Shown here: positions 10,222 through 18,981 of the stretch, piece after piece
How the letters are laid out: every line of letters begins with the position of its first letter
Position numbering within the stretch: the stretch's first letter is position 1
Source: an uncultured Luminiphilus sp.
GTDB taxonomy: Bacteria; Pseudomonadota; Gammaproteobacteria; Pseudomonadales; Halieaceae
DNA: 64,000 nt
Assembly: GCA_943840615.1 (NCBI GenBank)
Contig: CALSVI010000017.1
Coordinates: forward strand, 1 to 64,000
Direction of reading: 5' to 3'
The notes under the pieces: model-generated
The model's database searches: none
Seen by the model: the letters and a program-made list of their open reading frames with translations, nothing else
What the model was told of the DNA's origin: nothing
Program-made: the position numbers and the translations under genes

Positions 10222-11202
10222 GTGTCTATTCCAAAGGAAAAGCTGTTGCATGCGTATCGTTCCATGAAAACGATCCGCGAATTCGAAGAACGCGTGCATG
10301 CGGAAATCATGAATGGCCAAATTCCCGGTTTTACCCACCTCTATACCGGTCAGGAAGCCAACGCCGTTGCCGTCTGCGCCCACCTCGACGAGAGCGACAC
10401 GATTATTAGTACGCACCGGGGTCATGGTCATTGCATTGCCAAGGGCGCCGACGTGTCCGGCATGATGAAAGAGCTATTTGGATCCTCCGAGGGCCTCTGC
10501 AAGGGCAAAGGCGGCTCGATGCACGTAGCAGACATCGACAAAGGTATCCTGGGTGCAAACGGCATCGTTGCGGGGGGCCCACCGATTTCTGTCGGCTCCG
10601 CGCTAGCAGCCAAAATTCGCAAAAATGGCAAGGTCGCAGTCTCATTTTCGGGAGATGGCTCAGTCAACCAAGGCACCTGCTTCGAGGCCATGAATATGGC
10701 GGTTGTACTGCAGGTGCCCGCCGTCTTTGTCATAGAAAACAACTATTACTCCGAGCACACACACATCGACTACGCTGTGGGCTGTGACGATTTGAAGGCC
10801 CGCACCGAAGCGTTCGGTTTCCCTGTTTTCGTTGCCGACGGCGCAGACTTCTTTGCTGTGCATGAAGCCGCTGGCAAAGCCATCGCTCATGCCCGCGCAG
10901 GCAACGGTCCGGCGGGCGTATTTGCCGAGCAAGGGCGATACCATGGCCACTTTGTCGGGGATCCCCAAGCCTATCGTGGTGAAGGTGAACTAGAAAACCT
11001 GCGCGAAAATCACGACCCACTGAAAGTGTTTCGTCAGCATATGGCGGCCTCGGGGGATCTCAGTGAAGCAGAATTAGATGCTATCGACGCCGAGGTCATG
11101 GCTGAAATCGAACAATCTGTGGTGGATGCCAAGGCGGCGGCGCGGCCGACGCCAGAGCAGGTCACGGCAGATGTGTATATTCAATACGGCACCACGGCGT
11201 AA
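10222..11202 (+). CDS. TPP-dependent 2-oxoacid/acetoin dehydrogenase E1 alpha
   Basis: 326 aa; MKTIREFEERVHAEIMNGQIPGFTHLYTGQEA, GDGSVNQGTCFEAMNMA TPP motif. Confidence 0.93.
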   Translation: MSIPKEKLLHAYRSMKTIREFEERVHAEIMNGQIPGFTHLYTGQEANAVAVCAHLDESDTIISTHRGHGHCIAKGADVSGMMKELFGSSEGLCKGKGGSMHVADIDKGILGANGIVAGGPPISVGSALAAKIRKNGKVAVSFSGDGSVNQGTCFEAMNMAVVLQVPAVFVIENNYYSEHTHIDYAVGCDDLKARTEAFGFPVFVADGADFFAVHEAAGKAIAHARAGNGPAGVFAEQGRYHGHFVGDPQAYRGEGELENLRENHDPLKVFRQHMAASGDLSEAELDAIDAEVMAEIEQSVVDAKAAARPTPEQVTADVYIQYGTTA

Positions 11203-11214
11203 GGGAGACATACC

Positions 11215-12216
11215 ATGCCTGAAAAAACGATGCGCGACGCAATCAATGAGGCCCTGCATCAAGCGATGGAGCAGGATGAGTCTGTCTTTGTCATTGGTGA
11301 AGACGTCGCGGGCTGCAATGGCAGTGCGGGCGACGTGGGTTCCGTCGGTGGTGTCTTCGGCGTGACCACTGGCATCTACAATCGCTGGCCTGATCGCTGC
11401 GTCGACACGCCTATTTCTGAATCCGCCATTGTCGGTGCCGCGGCAGGCGCTGCGCTGGTGGGGATGCGTCCCGTTGCTGAAATTATGTTTGCCGATTTTA
11501 TTGGCGTCTGTATGGATCAGATCGTGAATCAGATGGCTAAGTTTCGCTACATGTTTGGTGGCAAGAGCCGATGCCCCGCAGTGATTCGATTTTCTGCCGG
11601 CGGCGGGTTCAGTGCAGCGGGCCAACACAGTCAGGCGATGTACCAAGTGATGACGTCATTTCCAGGGCTCAAGGTCGTGGTTCCCTCGAATGCCTATGAT
11701 GCCAAAGGGCTCCTGCTGTCAGCGATTCAGGACGATGATCCCGTACTCTTCTTTGAGCCAAAAGTGCTTTACCAAGAAACGGCGGAAGTGCCCGATGAGA
11801 TGTACACCATCCCATTTGGTCAGGCCAACTTTGTACGTGAAGGCGACGATGTCACCGTAGTCGCATTTGGACAAATGGTGCCCAAGGCAGCCGCAGCGAT
11901 TGATGCACTGGCAGCCGAGGGCATCAGCTGCGACTTGATTGATCCACGGACCACTTCACCCTTGGATGAAGCAGCGATTCTTGAATCAATTGGCGCTACC
12001 GGGAGATTGGTAGTCGTCGACGAAGCGCCTCCTCGCTGTGGTCTGACTGCTGATATTGCAGGGCTGGCCGCAGATAAGGCATTCAGCAGCTTGAAAGGCC
12101 CCATTAAACAAGTCTGCGCGCCCCATAGCCCAACGCCCTTCTCGCCTGAACTAGAGGCGGCGTATTTGCCCGACGCAGATAAAATTACTGCGGCGATCAA
12201 AGCGACACTCGCCTGA
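11215..12216 (+). CDS. 2-oxoacid/acetoin dehydrogenase E1 beta
   Basis: 333 aa transketolase-like; FVIGEDVAGCNGSAGDVGSVGGVFGVT, DTPISESAIVGAAAGAAL. Confidence 0.93.
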   Translation: MPEKTMRDAINEALHQAMEQDESVFVIGEDVAGCNGSAGDVGSVGGVFGVTTGIYNRWPDRCVDTPISESAIVGAAAGAALVGMRPVAEIMFADFIGVCMDQIVNQMAKFRYMFGGKSRCPAVIRFSAGGGFSAAGQHSQAMYQVMTSFPGLKVVVPSNAYDAKGLLLSAIQDDDPVLFFEPKVLYQETAEVPDEMYTIPFGQANFVREGDDVTVVAFGQMVPKAAAAIDALAAEGISCDLIDPRTTSPLDEAAILESIGATGRLVVVDEAPPRCGLTADIAGLAADKAFSSLKGPIKQVCAPHSPTPFSPELEAAYLPDADKITAAIKATLA

Positions 12217-12243
12217 AGAAATTGAATTATTAGGAGTATTGTT

Positions 12244-13416
12244 GTGAGCGAGATCTATCCCATCGCGGTGCCCAAGTGGGGCATTGAAATGGTAGAAGGC
12301 ACCATCACCACCTGGAATAAGTCGGAAGGTGATGCGGTCGCCAAAGGCGATGAAGTCTTTGAGATGGAGTCCGACAAAATCGTCAACGTGTGGGATTCGC
12401 CTGTCGCAGGCGTCCTTCGGCGTGTCTTAGTCCCTGCGGGCGACGCCCACCCTGTGGGGGCACTGCTTGGGATCATTGCCGATGCGAGCGTCGCAGACGG
12501 CGACATTGACCAATTTATTGCCGAACACCGCGCGGTGGCACCGGAATCGGCGCCCGATACCCCTGCTGCACAGCCCGCAGCGCAACAAAGCACCCAAACC
12601 GGGGATGCCTATACGCGCTCCTCCCCTAGCGTGCGTCGGCTAGCCGACGAGCTTGGCGTAGATCTGGGCACGGTAACCGGCACCGGGCGGCGTGGTCGCA
12701 TTACAGACGAAGACGTAAAGGCCGCTGCTGGCGGCACCACCGGAGCGCCCGAGGGAGTGGAAGTCATCCCGCTTAGCCCCATTCGCAAGACCATCGCCAA
12801 GCGCTTGACCGAAGCCAAGCAAACGATTCCTCACTTCTACCTCACAGCAGAATACGAGCTCGACGGCTTGCTCACACATCGCGCCACGCTGAACAAAGAA
12901 GATGGGGTCAAAGTCTCCGTTAACGACCTCATCGTTTGGTGTGTGGCGCAAGCGCTAATCAAAGAGCCGCGGGTCAACGTCAATCTGGTGGGAGATGATA
13001 TTCATCAGTTCAGCGCCGCCAATGTCTCCGTCGCGATCGCAACCGATAATGGACTCTATTCGGCGACCCTCTACGCCGCGGACACAAAATCGCCGGCCGA
13101 AATATCCGCAGCAACCGCTGAACTCGCAGACAAAGCGCAAAGCGGCAAGCTGACCAAAGAGGATATCTCTGGAGGATCATTCACTGTCTCAAATCTCGGG
13201 ATGTATGGCATCACGCAATTCACGGCGATCGTGAATCCACCCATGGGTGCGATCCTGGCCCTAGGTAAAGCCACCCAAAAAGTGGTGATAGACGACGGAG
13301 AGCAGCGTATCGCCACCGTGCTGAATGCCACCCTGTCGTGCGACCACCGCGTGATTGATGGCGCCGTCGGTGCTCAATACCTTGCGGCGCTGAGCGAGGT
13401 CATCGGGTCACTTTAG
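12244..13416 (+). CDS. Dihydrolipoamide acyltransferase E2 component
   Basis: 390 aa; lipoyl domain (FEMESDKIVNV), E3-binding domain (SPSVRRLADELGVDL), catalytic HRVIDGAVGAQY. Confidence 0.93.
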   Translation: MSEIYPIAVPKWGIEMVEGTITTWNKSEGDAVAKGDEVFEMESDKIVNVWDSPVAGVLRRVLVPAGDAHPVGALLGIIADASVADGDIDQFIAEHRAVAPESAPDTPAAQPAAQQSTQTGDAYTRSSPSVRRLADELGVDLGTVTGTGRRGRITDEDVKAAAGGTTGAPEGVEVIPLSPIRKTIAKRLTEAKQTIPHFYLTAEYELDGLLTHRATLNKEDGVKVSVNDLIVWCVAQALIKEPRVNVNLVGDDIHQFSAANVSVAIATDNGLYSATLYAADTKSPAEISAATAELADKAQSGKLTKEDISGGSFTVSNLGMYGITQFTAIVNPPMGAILALGKATQKVVIDDGEQRIATVLNATLSCDHRVIDGAVGAQYLAALSEVIGSL

Positions 13417-13511
13417 AGGAGGCCACTCTCGTAGAGACCCTATTTCGCGACTCGTCTCGGCCTCCGTCTCCCCTTAACGTCGGCTCTGCCGGATCTGCAG
13501 CGGCTGGTGGG

Positions 13512-14747
13512 TTATCGCGCAACCAAATCAATTTTGGGCACGAAAACCTGCAGCAGTAGCGCCGAGATCAGATGAAGACTGGCGATCATGAGAAAGACAC
13601 TTTCATAGCCTGCCTCTTGAATCAGGTATCCCGCCAGCAAACCCAGCAGGCTTCCGCCCAGACTTCCCACCGCGCCAAACACACCCCAGACCGTCGCCAC
13701 CCGATCCGCCGGGAAAAGATCGGTAGGAAGCGTGAAAAACACCGACCCTTTGACCTGGATAGCAAACAAGCCAAAACAGATGAGCGCCAGCGCCAAAGCG
13801 CTAGACGCGGTGTAGTAGGCAGGGATCACTGCGACGGCAACTAATACCGCACCCAGCCAGATCACTGTTTTGCGCGCGCGATTAATCGTGTATCCCCGAG
13901 TGACCAGCGCCGAACTCAATGAGCCACCGGTGAGCGCGCCAAGATCGGCTGCCACCCAGGGTAACCACGCAAACATCGCAATAGCGCGGAGATCAAAGCC
14001 CCGCACATCGATCAAATACTGTGGCAACCAGAAAAGGAAAAAATAGAACGGAAAATCGCTCACCACCCGAGCAATGAGAATGCCCCAAAATTCCCGGTAG
14101 CTCAGCAGTGCTGTCCAACTGCCCTGACTTTGCTGATTGGAGCGTTGCTCCAGTATCAGCGCTTTTTCGGTGGGTTCGATCGTGGGGTGTGTCTCGGGCA
14201 AGTGGTACCACCGCTGCCACAGGAATACCCAGACCAACCCCAATGAACCGGGAATGATAAAGGCCCATTGCCAACCGAGCGTTTGCAGAGTCCAAACCGT
14301 CAGCGGCGGGGTAATAATGGCACCGAGTCCGGCACCCAACATGAAGATCGCAACCGCCGTGGAGCGCTCATTGGCGGGAAACCACTGGGCCACCGCCTTG
14401 CTGGCCGCGGGAAAGTTGGCGGCCTCTGCGAGGCCCAGCAAGATTCTGAGCGCGAAGAAGCTCCAAAGCCCTCGTCCCAAGGCATGCAATATGGTGGCGA
14501 CGCTCCAGAAGACCGCGGCAAGGCTGAACGCACGTTTGGTTCCAAGCCGATCAATGAGCGGGCCGGATATCAGTTGGCCGATGCCGTAGGCAAGCAGAAA
14601 CCCGCTGGTGATCAGCCCATAGTCGGCATCACCAATGTCAAACTGCTCCCGAATCATCGGCGCCACCACACCAAAGACCGATCGATCGATGTAATTGATG
14701 GTGGTAATGACCGCCAACAGAATCGCGATACGCCAGCGCACAGCCAT
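13512..14747 (-). CDS. MFS transporter, anion:cation symporter (ACS)/hexuronate-like
   Basis: MAVRWRIAILLAVITTINYIDRSVFGVVAPMIREQF..., 12 TM pattern. Confidence 0.88.
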   Translation of the reverse strand: MAVRWRIAILLAVITTINYIDRSVFGVVAPMIREQFDIGDADYGLITSGFLLAYGIGQLISGPLIDRLGTKRAFSLAAVFWSVATILHALGRGLWSFFALRILLGLAEAANFPAASKAVAQWFPANERSTAVAIFMLGAGLGAIITPPLTVWTLQTLGWQWAFIIPGSLGLVWVFLWQRWYHLPETHPTIEPTEKALILEQRSNQQSQGSWTALLSYREFWGILIARVVSDFPFYFFLFWLPQYLIDVRGFDLRAIAMFAWLPWVAADLGALTGGSLSSALVTRGYTINRARKTVIWLGAVLVAVAVIPAYYTASSALALALICFGLFAIQVKGSVFFTLPTDLFPADRVATVWGVFGAVGSLGGSLLGLLAGYLIQEAGYESVFLMIASLHLISALLLQVFVPKIDLVAR

Positions 14748-14802
14748 GTTCGACTTCCTTTTTTGACTTGTCGTTCGGGCGGCTGACCTCAAACAATCAG
14801 AT

Positions 14803-15432
14803 TTACCAGAGGGACCAGAACACCGTTAGCGACAGCACAACGAGTATTGCCCCAAACACCTTGTTCAACAAGGACGCGTGTCTTTGAAAGCGCTGAGTGA
14901 CGGTGGTGCGAGACAGTGAGAGGGCAACCAAGGCATACCAGAGAGCGTCGATGAGTGCAGCAGTCGCAGCAATAATCAGCTTCTCCATCAGCGTCGACTG
15001 CGGCTGGATAAACTGACTGAACAGCGCGGCGAAGAAAACGGCGATCTTGGGATTGGACAGCGCGATGAAAAGGCCTTCCCATCCGGCTCGAGCTCTTTGC
15101 TCGGTTTTGTCAGAGATCGCCTCGGATTCTTCGATATTCTGCAGCAGCGCTCGCCCCCCGAGATACAGTAACAATAGCGCCCCTAGCGCCCGTATCGCGT
15201 CGAACCACGCCGGCTGTGCCACCAAAAGGGCACCCAATCCACTGACCATCAGCATTGCCCAAAGGAAAATGCCGATGCCGTGTGTCGCAGCGCAGAAGCT
15301 GCCAACGAGTGCCCCACCCCTCACTGAGTGACGCACAACGACCGCCAGACTGGGCCCAGGAGACATCGCGCCCAGAAGACAAACCAGTGCAAGCGGCCAC
15401 CATTGAGATACGGGCATTGTAATGTGCCTCAT
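14803..15432 (-). CDS. LysE family translocator
   Basis: MPVSQWWPLALVCLLGAMSPGPSLAVVVRHSVRGG, LysE/RhtB signature; ORF extends to 15567 but start likely 15432 or 15417. Confidence 0.88.
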   Translation of the reverse strand: MRHITMPVSQWWPLALVCLLGAMSPGPSLAVVVRHSVRGGALVGSFCAATHGIGIFLWAMLMVSGLGALLVAQPAWFDAIRALGALLLLYLGGRALLQNIEESEAISDKTEQRARAGWEGLFIALSNPKIAVFFAALFSQFIQPQSTLMEKLIIAATAALIDALWYALVALSLSRTTVTQRFQRHASLLNKVFGAILVVLSLTVFWSLW

Positions 15433-15618
15433 TCTTCGGCCCTGATTGTCCCGATTTGCCAAGCAATTTACGGCACCTAGATTGGTTGCCCGGGCCCCAT
15501 AACTGCTATATCTTATTATCTGGATAAATATAAACCAATAAACGTAGCGCGAGCCTGCACGCTCCATGTGCTCTCGGCAGCTTGAATACCGCGCAGAGCG
15601 GAACTGGAGGAGCTAACC

Positions 15619-17979
15619 GTGTCAATCCACTCTAAAACACGTCCGACTACTTTTCAGCGCAAGACAATCGTCGCCGGAGTCGCTGCGGCGATAGGAGCCG
15701 GCAGTGCTGGTCTTAGCTGGAGTGCGGAGCTCGAAGAAGTCGTGGTGACGGCCCGCCAAAGGGCTGAGTCATCTCAGGACATTCCGATGATGGTGCAGTC
15801 TCTCTCGGGAGAGGAGATGCAGAAGCAAGGCATTACAACCCTCGAAGATCTGTCGCGCTTTGTTTCTGGCCTCAGCGTGCAGACCACCACACCGGGTCAA
15901 AATATTATTGTCTTCAGAGGAGTGAGCGATGGGGGCGGGTTCTTGGTTGATCCCACCGCCGCCATTTACCTAGACGAGCAGCCCATGTCCCACGGACAGG
16001 CGTCCCCTGACATCTATCCTGTCGATGTTTCACGGGTAGAAGCGCTCGCTGGCCCACAATCAACGCTGTTCGGCGCTTCTTCGCAAAGCGGAGCCGTTCG
16101 CGTCATTACCAATAAGCCGGATCCGACGGCCTTTGAGGCGAATATCAGCGCCGGTCTTTCCTCGACTGAGGACGGTGGCACCGGCTACGAAATAGACGGC
16201 ACGGTCAATATACCGCTGAGCGATTCTGTCGCCATCCGCTTATCCGGTTTTAGCTCAAAGGATGCCGGTTATATTGATAATGTTTTGGGCAATACCGTTG
16301 TCGATACCGTAATTGGCACGGGCGCAGGAGGCGGAAAAAACAATAGCAACCTGCTGGAAGACGACATAAATGATGTTGAGTGGCAAGGTGCCCGAGCTTC
16401 AGTACGGTGGCTGGTTAATGACAATTGGACGGTGACTGCCACCACTAATTTCCAAGACCTCGAGGCCGACGGTTTTAACGATTTCGACCCGATCAGGGGT
16501 GACCTCAAAACCGTGAAGTTCGCCGACGAATACCGAACCGACGAGTGGCATCAAACGAGTCTCGTCATTGAAGGGGACCTCGGCTTCGCGCAACTCGTAT
16601 CCGCGACTTCTTACTATGACAGGGATGTATTTTACGCGCACGATACCCAGTCGTATGCCGCCTACTTTAACTATGTTTACGGCTACTATTATGCAACCTA
16701 CGACTTTGGCGCCGACCCTGTGGGCTACCTCACCAATGAGGAAAGCAACGAGAGCTTTACTCAGGAGATTCGCCTTACTGGCTCCTCGGACCGCATAAAT
16801 TGGACAGCGGGTATTTTCTACCAAGACTCAGAGCAGTACTGGGATTTTTATACTTATTTAGATGATTATTCGAGCTCTCCGGCGTTCGCGGCTTGGTCTT
16901 ACTATTATCCCGGTATCGCGCCCATGGATAACTGGTGGTACTCATACCAGGGCACCGAGCGAGAGGACCTTGCCATCTTTGGTGAACTGGACTTCGACAT
17001 CACCGATCGGCTCACTCTGCTTCTTGGTGGTCGTTGGTATGAGGTAGATCGCTCCATTAACTACGGAGTAGATAAGCCCACTGACCGGGCTTGGCAGAGA
17101 CCAGACAATCGTCAAATGAAAGACGACGGTTTCATTCCTAAGTACGGCTTGGAATTTAATATCAGTGAGGACGTCATGGTTTATGGCGTTTACTCGGAAG
17201 GCTTTCGCGTCGGTGGCGTGAACCGTGGACTGCGGGGAAATCAGGGTGGAGCCGTGCTGCCAGTGGAGTACGACTCTGACTTGGTCGAAAATACGGAGTT
17301 TGGTCTAAAGTCCGAGTTTGCGGACGGACGAATCCTGTTCAATGCTGTGTATTACGAGATGACTTGGGATGATATGCAGATTGAGGTGACAGATCCCGCA
17401 AGTTCACAGGGATGGGCGCCGTTTCAAATCGTCGTGGCTAATGTTGGTACCGGGGACATTAAAGGTTTCGATCTGGAATTTAAGGCGCTGGTCACTGAAA
17501 ACCTAGAAGTGGGAATGAATTTTAACGATATTCAGGATGCGGAAGTGTCAGCACCCTCACAATATCCCGACTCTCGTTCTGAAACTGGCTTCGTAGACTC
17601 CGGGCTTGCGTCAAGCACCCCCTTACCGCTTTTTGCTGACCAAAGTTACTCTCTTTATGCAGAGTACTCGGGCATAGAGTTGTTTGGCGGATCGGGAGCG
17701 CTTCGACTTCAGCACAGCAATGTGGGTAAGTCGCTAAATCAGTTGACAGACGGCTTCGCTTCTCCACGACTGACTCAAGGCGATTACGATGTAACGGACG
17801 TGATTTTCAGTTACCAGAACGAGAACTGGGGAGCCCGTTTGTATGTGAACAACATTTCTGACGAGCGAGGCATCACATACGAAGACAGCCAAGACTTTGA
17901 TCAGGCGTTTGGTCAGAACTCATCGAATGTGATTAGGCCAAGAAATTATGGCATCTCGCTGAGATATTTCTTTAACTGA
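15619..17979 (+). CDS. TonB-dependent receptor
   Basis: 786 aa; signal peptide, TonB box region EEVVVTARQRAESSQDIP, plug domain, C-terminal beta strand ending RNYGISLRYFFN. Confidence 0.95.
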   Translation: MSIHSKTRPTTFQRKTIVAGVAAAIGAGSAGLSWSAELEEVVVTARQRAESSQDIPMMVQSLSGEEMQKQGITTLEDLSRFVSGLSVQTTTPGQNIIVFRGVSDGGGFLVDPTAAIYLDEQPMSHGQASPDIYPVDVSRVEALAGPQSTLFGASSQSGAVRVITNKPDPTAFEANISAGLSSTEDGGTGYEIDGTVNIPLSDSVAIRLSGFSSKDAGYIDNVLGNTVVDTVIGTGAGGGKNNSNLLEDDINDVEWQGARASVRWLVNDNWTVTATTNFQDLEADGFNDFDPIRGDLKTVKFADEYRTDEWHQTSLVIEGDLGFAQLVSATSYYDRDVFYAHDTQSYAAYFNYVYGYYYATYDFGADPVGYLTNEESNESFTQEIRLTGSSDRINWTAGIFYQDSEQYWDFYTYLDDYSSSPAFAAWSYYYPGIAPMDNWWYSYQGTEREDLAIFGELDFDITDRLTLLLGGRWYEVDRSINYGVDKPTDRAWQRPDNRQMKDDGFIPKYGLEFNISEDVMVYGVYSEGFRVGGVNRGLRGNQGGAVLPVEYDSDLVENTEFGLKSEFADGRILFNAVYYEMTWDDMQIEVTDPASSQGWAPFQIVVANVGTGDIKGFDLEFKALVTENLEVGMNFNDIQDAEVSAPSQYPDSRSETGFVDSGLASSTPLPLFADQSYSLYAEYSGIELFGGSGALRLQHSNVGKSLNQLTDGFASPRLTQGDYDVTDVIFSYQNENWGARLYVNNISDERGITYEDSQDFDQAFGQNSSNVIRPRNYGISLRYFFN

Positions 17980-17997
17980 CAAAAATTGGACAGTGCT

Positions 17998-18033
17998 CCA
18001 CAAAAATGGGCGCCTCGGCGCCCATTTTTGTGG
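17998..18033. terminator. Bidirectional intrinsic terminator
   Basis: Perfect inverted repeat ccacaaaaatgggcgcc-tc-ggcgcccatttttgtgg between convergent genes. Confidence 0.85.
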
Positions 18034-18036
18034 AGA

Positions 18037-18981
18037 CTACTTCATATCCCAATGAGCGGGCCAGACCTCCAATCCATGAATCGCATTCCGGATATCCATC
18101 GTCAGATTCACTGCGGCAAGGCGTTCGCCTTTGTAGACGTCGATAAGCGATATAGTGGACGGTGAGGAGCCCGCGGCAATCAACTGCTCGTTGACGGCGC
18201 ACATGCCTCGGCCAAACCCCTGACGCGCGATACGAGAATCATCTACCCCCAAATACTGTAGGTCGGAATTATTAAATTTGGGCACAGGGATCACGACGTC
18301 TCCATTTTTCCGAGAGACAAACCTAACGACATCGGAGCCCGTGTCGTTAAACACGACGCCGTCTTTGAAGGGCTGAGCGTTATGACATCCTCGAGGTAGA
18401 CTGCAAAACTCCGTCACCGTTAGATCAGCGGAAAGCGCGAGCAGCGCCTCTGTATTAAGTCCACTAAAGTAAATCCCGTCCTCATTCACCGCCACCATAT
18501 TTAGGTGGTATGAGTTGGTGAAAGTTGGCCCGCCGCCGCTCATCGGATCAAAGGGCTGCCCCGTCCAGTGAGTCCCATTTTTTGAGAGATAAAGCCCCCA
18601 GGGAAAGGTCATTGAATTCAAATCGAAGGCGAGAACAGAGTCGAACCCCGTGGATGTCAGGAACAGCAGGTGATCCTTTCTGCATATTTCGTGGCAATGT
18701 CTAAGATACGGATTACGATAGGACCCCACCAAAGAAAAATCTGGCGCGTAACAAAACAGTTCGTCGCTTGCAGCGATCCAAATCGCATCTTCCGTAAACT
18801 CAATCCCCCTCAAACCTCGATCCCAGCCCCGACCAGTAAAATCAATATCGGTCGTATTCCAGTCGATTTTTTGCTCAACGACCTGAGCGTTAAAATCAAC
18901 GACATACACACCGCCGTGACTCTGGCCCTTCTCGGAACCTCTAACAACCGATGTGGCAACTAACTTCGGCAAGTCGGTCAT
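18037..18981 (-). CDS. DUF4915/TIGR03032-like beta-propeller protein
   Basis: 314 aa; LRGIEFTEDAIWIAASDELFCYAPDFSLVGSYRNPYLRHCHEICRKDHLLFLTSTGFDSVLAFDL; start overlaps sulfotransferase stop (TAATG). Confidence 0.6.
   Translation of the reverse strand: MTDLPKLVATSVVRGSEKGQSHGGVYVVDFNAQVVEQKIDWNTTDIDFTGRGWDRGLRGIEFTEDAIWIAASDELFCYAPDFSLVGSYRNPYLRHCHEICRKDHLLFLTSTGFDSVLAFDLNSMTFPWGLYLSKNGTHWTGQPFDPMSGGGPTFTNSYHLNMVAVNEDGIYFSGLNTEALLALSADLTVTEFCSLPRGCHNAQPFKDGVVFNDTGSDVVRFVSRKNGDVVIPVPKFNNSDLQYLGVDDSRIARQGFGRGMCAVNEQLIAAGSSPSTISLIDVYKGERLAAVNLTMDIRNAIHGLEVWPAHWDMK

Noticed and set aside
13417-13465. ggaggcc...ggcctcc inverted repeat between E2 and MFS genes
   Set aside because: Loop of more than 30 nt and no T tract; too weak to call a terminator
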